A DNA stretch of 64,000 bases from CALHRB01 sp964473465. GTDB taxonomy: Bacteria; Bacteroidota; Ignavibacteria; Kapaibacteriales; UBA2268. How positions within the stretch are numbered: the stretch's first letter is position 1; each line of letters opens with the position of its first letter. Under the pieces are notes generated by a model that was not told the DNA's origin, did not search any database, and saw nothing but the letters and a program-made list of their open reading frames with translations. Shown piece by piece: positions 62,352-64,000 of the stretch. Location of the stretch: contig CAYYPE010000001.1 of the NCBI GenBank assembly GCA_964473465.1, positions 1 to 64,000 on the forward strand, in the 5' to 3' direction. The position numbers and the translations under genes were made by a program.

Positions 62352-63539
62352 ATGGGTGAAATATTTTTAATTTCTTCAATCTGGCTTTTCCTTGCTATAA
62401 TATCTACGATAGTTGCAAATAAATTAAAAATCTCAATAGCTCTGATAGAGATAATAATAGGCTCTATTTTTGGTTTTATTGCGATTAAGTTCAATTTTGC
62501 TGAAAGTATGTATGCTAATTCAGATTGGTTGAAATATGTTGCTTCATCCGGGGCAATACTACTCACCTTTCTGGCAGGAGCAGAACTGGAGCCGGAAGCT
62601 CTCAAGAAGAGATTTAATGAGGTTTCAATTGTAGGCATTATTGGATTTCTTGCTCCATTTATTGGTGCAGCAGTAATCTCGTATTATTTCCTTAACTGGG
62701 ATTTGAGAGCAAGTCTTTTAGTAGGTGTTGCTTTATCAACGACATCAATGGCAGTTGTATATTCTGTGATGCTTGAATATGGCTTTAACAAGACTCTTTT
62801 TGGCAAAGGGGTTCTTGGGGCATGCTTCATTAATGACCTTGGAACAGTGATAGCCTTAGGTTTGATTTTCTCGCCATTCACATACAAATATGTGATATTT
62901 GTTGCAGTTATAATATTGCTTATATTTATATTGAATCCGATAACAGAATTTTTAACAAAGCATTTTGCTTATAAGACAGCCGCTATCAGGACAAAATGGA
63001 TTTTGTTTGTATTATTTTCGACGGGTGCTCTTGCAGTCTGGTCAGGAAGTGAAGCTGTTCTTCCTGCATATATTTTAGGGATGGTTTTAGCTGGCATAAT
63101 CAACAAGGATAATTTCTTCATAAGAAGACTCAGGACATTGACAATAGGATTTTTAACGCCATTTTATTTTCTCAGAGCAGGATTTTTAACGTCAATCCCG
63201 GCAATAATCTCTTACCCGATAATATTTGTAATTTTATTTTTTGCAAAAGTAATTTCAAAAATATTTGGGTTATACCCAGTCATAAGAAAGTTCAAAGAGG
63301 ACAAAAACGAGAAATGGTTCTACACATTATTAATGTCAACAGGTTTAACCTTTGGAACTATATCGGCTTTATATGGCTTGAGTAATGGAATAATTTCGAA
63401 AGACCAGTATTCAATAATTGTTGCAGTAGTAATAGCAAGTGCAGTAATACCAACATTGATAGCAAATAAGTTTTTCCTACCCTCACACTTGTTAGAGAAG
63501 CCATTGCTTGACGATGAACTTTCTCAGGAAGAAAATTGA
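62352..63539 (+). CDS. CPA2-family cation/proton antiporter under fluoride control
   Basis: A 395-residue membrane protein with about twelve hydrophobic segments, in the Kef/NapA-type CPA2 family. The conserved unwound-helix regions LLTFLAGAELEPE (residues 70-83) and the ion-binding Asn161-Asp162 (FINDLGT) are visible. No C-terminal TrkA-N domain is present, which argues against a KefB/C-type potassium channel role. A fluoride riboswitch controls it, so it probably contributes to fluoride or proton/sodium stress relief; known fluoride-switch partners include such antiporters. AGGAG lies five bases before the ATG. Confidence 0.88.
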   Translation: MGEIFLISSIWLFLAIISTIVANKLKISIALIEIIIGSIFGFIAIKFNFAESMYANSDWLKYVASSGAILLTFLAGAELEPEALKKRFNEVSIVGIIGFLAPFIGAAVISYYFLNWDLRASLLVGVALSTTSMAVVYSVMLEYGFNKTLFGKGVLGACFINDLGTVIALGLIFSPFTYKYVIFVAVIILLIFILNPITEFLTKHFAYKTAAIRTKWILFVLFSTGALAVWSGSEAVLPAYILGMVLAGIINKDNFFIRRLRTLTIGFLTPFYFLRAGFLTSIPAIISYPIIFVILFFAKVISKIFGLYPVIRKFKEDKNEKWFYTLLMSTGLTFGTISALYGLSNGIISKDQYSIIVAVVIASAVIPTLIANKFFLPSHLLEKPLLDDELSQEEN

Positions 63540-63618
63540 TATATTTGCTAATTAATTAATAAATTGATAATTACGTCAATGAAATTATCAATTATATAAT
63601 TTTTATGCTTAAAATTAC

Positions 63619-64000
63619 ATGGAAAGCAGTGCTAAATATACTATATTGGAAAAAAGAGCAAAAGAGCTTGAATGCCTATATAAATGCAGGGAAATAGTCA
63701 GCAGTGATATAGGTTTCGAGAAAAAAATTGCAATGATATTACAAACCCTACCAAAGGCAATGAAATATCCAGAGCATTGCTTTGTTAAGATTAAAATAAA
63801 TGAAAAATCTTTTCCGGATGTCAATCTTGAGAGTGCAGGATTATCGTATAAGTCAGAGATACAGTTTGATAGTCAGTCATTAGGCGAAATCGAAGTATTT
63901 TACAATTCAAAGGTTATAAAAGATGAAGATAACTTTTTTCTGGAGGAAGAAAAGAATTTAATTGAAACAGTTTCAGCACTGCTCGGGAATATGATTATAT
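63619..64000 (+). CDS. GAF-domain-like protein, 3' end outside the window
   Basis: An open frame from the ATG at 63619 to the right edge, 127 codons without a stop. It opens with a short helix (ILEKRAKELECLYKCREIV) and a GAF-like domain (PKAMKYPEHCFVKIKINEKSF, SYKSEIQFDSQSLGEIEVFYNSK). This combination begins many Bacteroidota histidine kinases and PEP-synthase/dikinase-like proteins, so the missing end could be a kinase domain. Function is not decidable from this fragment. Confidence 0.7.
   Translation, partial: MESSAKYTILEKRAKELECLYKCREIVSSDIGFEKKIAMILQTLPKAMKYPEHCFVKIKINEKSFPDVNLESAGLSYKSEIQFDSQSLGEIEVFYNSKVIKDEDNFFLEEEKNLIETVSALLGNMII

Overview
The window reads as a chromosomal segment of a low-GC, Gram-negative, uncultured bacterium of the Bacteroidota-Chlorobiota (Kapabacteria/Ignavibacteria-like) lineage. 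The case rests on seven secreted proteins ending in type IX secretion (T9SS) C-terminal sorting domains, a fused 2-oxoacid dehydrogenase E1 and many Bacteroidota-style envelope proteins. Several genes nevertheless have strong Shine-Dalgarno sites (dsrJ, dsrK, dsrO, the 2712-residue secreted protein, paaG, the antiporter), which classical Bacteroidetes usually lack. The lineage call is inference; there is no rRNA gene here, and I saw no tRNA genes, CRISPR arrays or insertion sequences.

Layout. 1-4.4 kb: two T9SS cargo genes, a YefM/YoeB-type toxin-antitoxin pair, and a decayed second copy of a T9SS sorting domain, with palindromic repeats sitting inside the sorting-domain sequences. 4.5-8.8 kb (minus): a tightly coupled dsrO-dsrJ-dsrK-dsrM set with an RsbRD-like gene at its head; dsrP is absent from the place where it is normally found. 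9-12 kb: a PPP-type phosphatase and a fused branched-chain 2-oxoacid dehydrogenase E1. 12.5-27.8 kb: a TPR membrane protein and four consecutive T9SS cargo genes, one of 2712 residues with a YCF48-like propeller inside a beta-helix protein, closed by a strong terminator. 27.9-37.8 kb: housekeeping genes (MqnA-like, TrmH-like, leuCD-type dehydratase, MCE protein, pth, dapA, thpR) and an IgGFc-binding-like T9SS protein. 37.9-48.7 kb (minus): an outer-membrane-like protein, mscS, ychF, pyrF, two tandem M48 lipoprotein peptidases, ppk1, a leucine-rich-repeat protein and a fused amino-acid ABC receptor/permease. 48.9-55.1 kb: a phenylacetate degradation operon paaABCD-G-H-I-J. 55.1-64 kb: a photolyase-family protein, a multiheme cytochrome with a heme-bearing porin-like protein, a histidine kinase, miaB, and a fluoride-riboswitch-controlled CPA2 antiporter. 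A GAF-like gene runs off the right edge.

How the parts fit. DsrMKJO implies menaquinone-linked electron transfer across the membrane to or from sulfur metabolism encoded elsewhere; the MqnA-like protein would fit futalosine-route menaquinone synthesis. The paa genes feed aromatic carbon to acetyl-CoA and succinyl-CoA and need oxygen. The cytochrome/heme-porin pair could carry electrons at the outer membrane.

The items I consider most worth following are: the palindromic elements carried in frame within T9SS sorting domains and the toxin-antitoxin module bracketed by two copies of that domain; the dsr set without dsrP; the fluoride switch whose expression platform directly masks the ribosome binding site of an antiporter; the photolyase-family protein apparently lacking its Fe-S ligands; and the two-gene cytochrome/heme-porin module.
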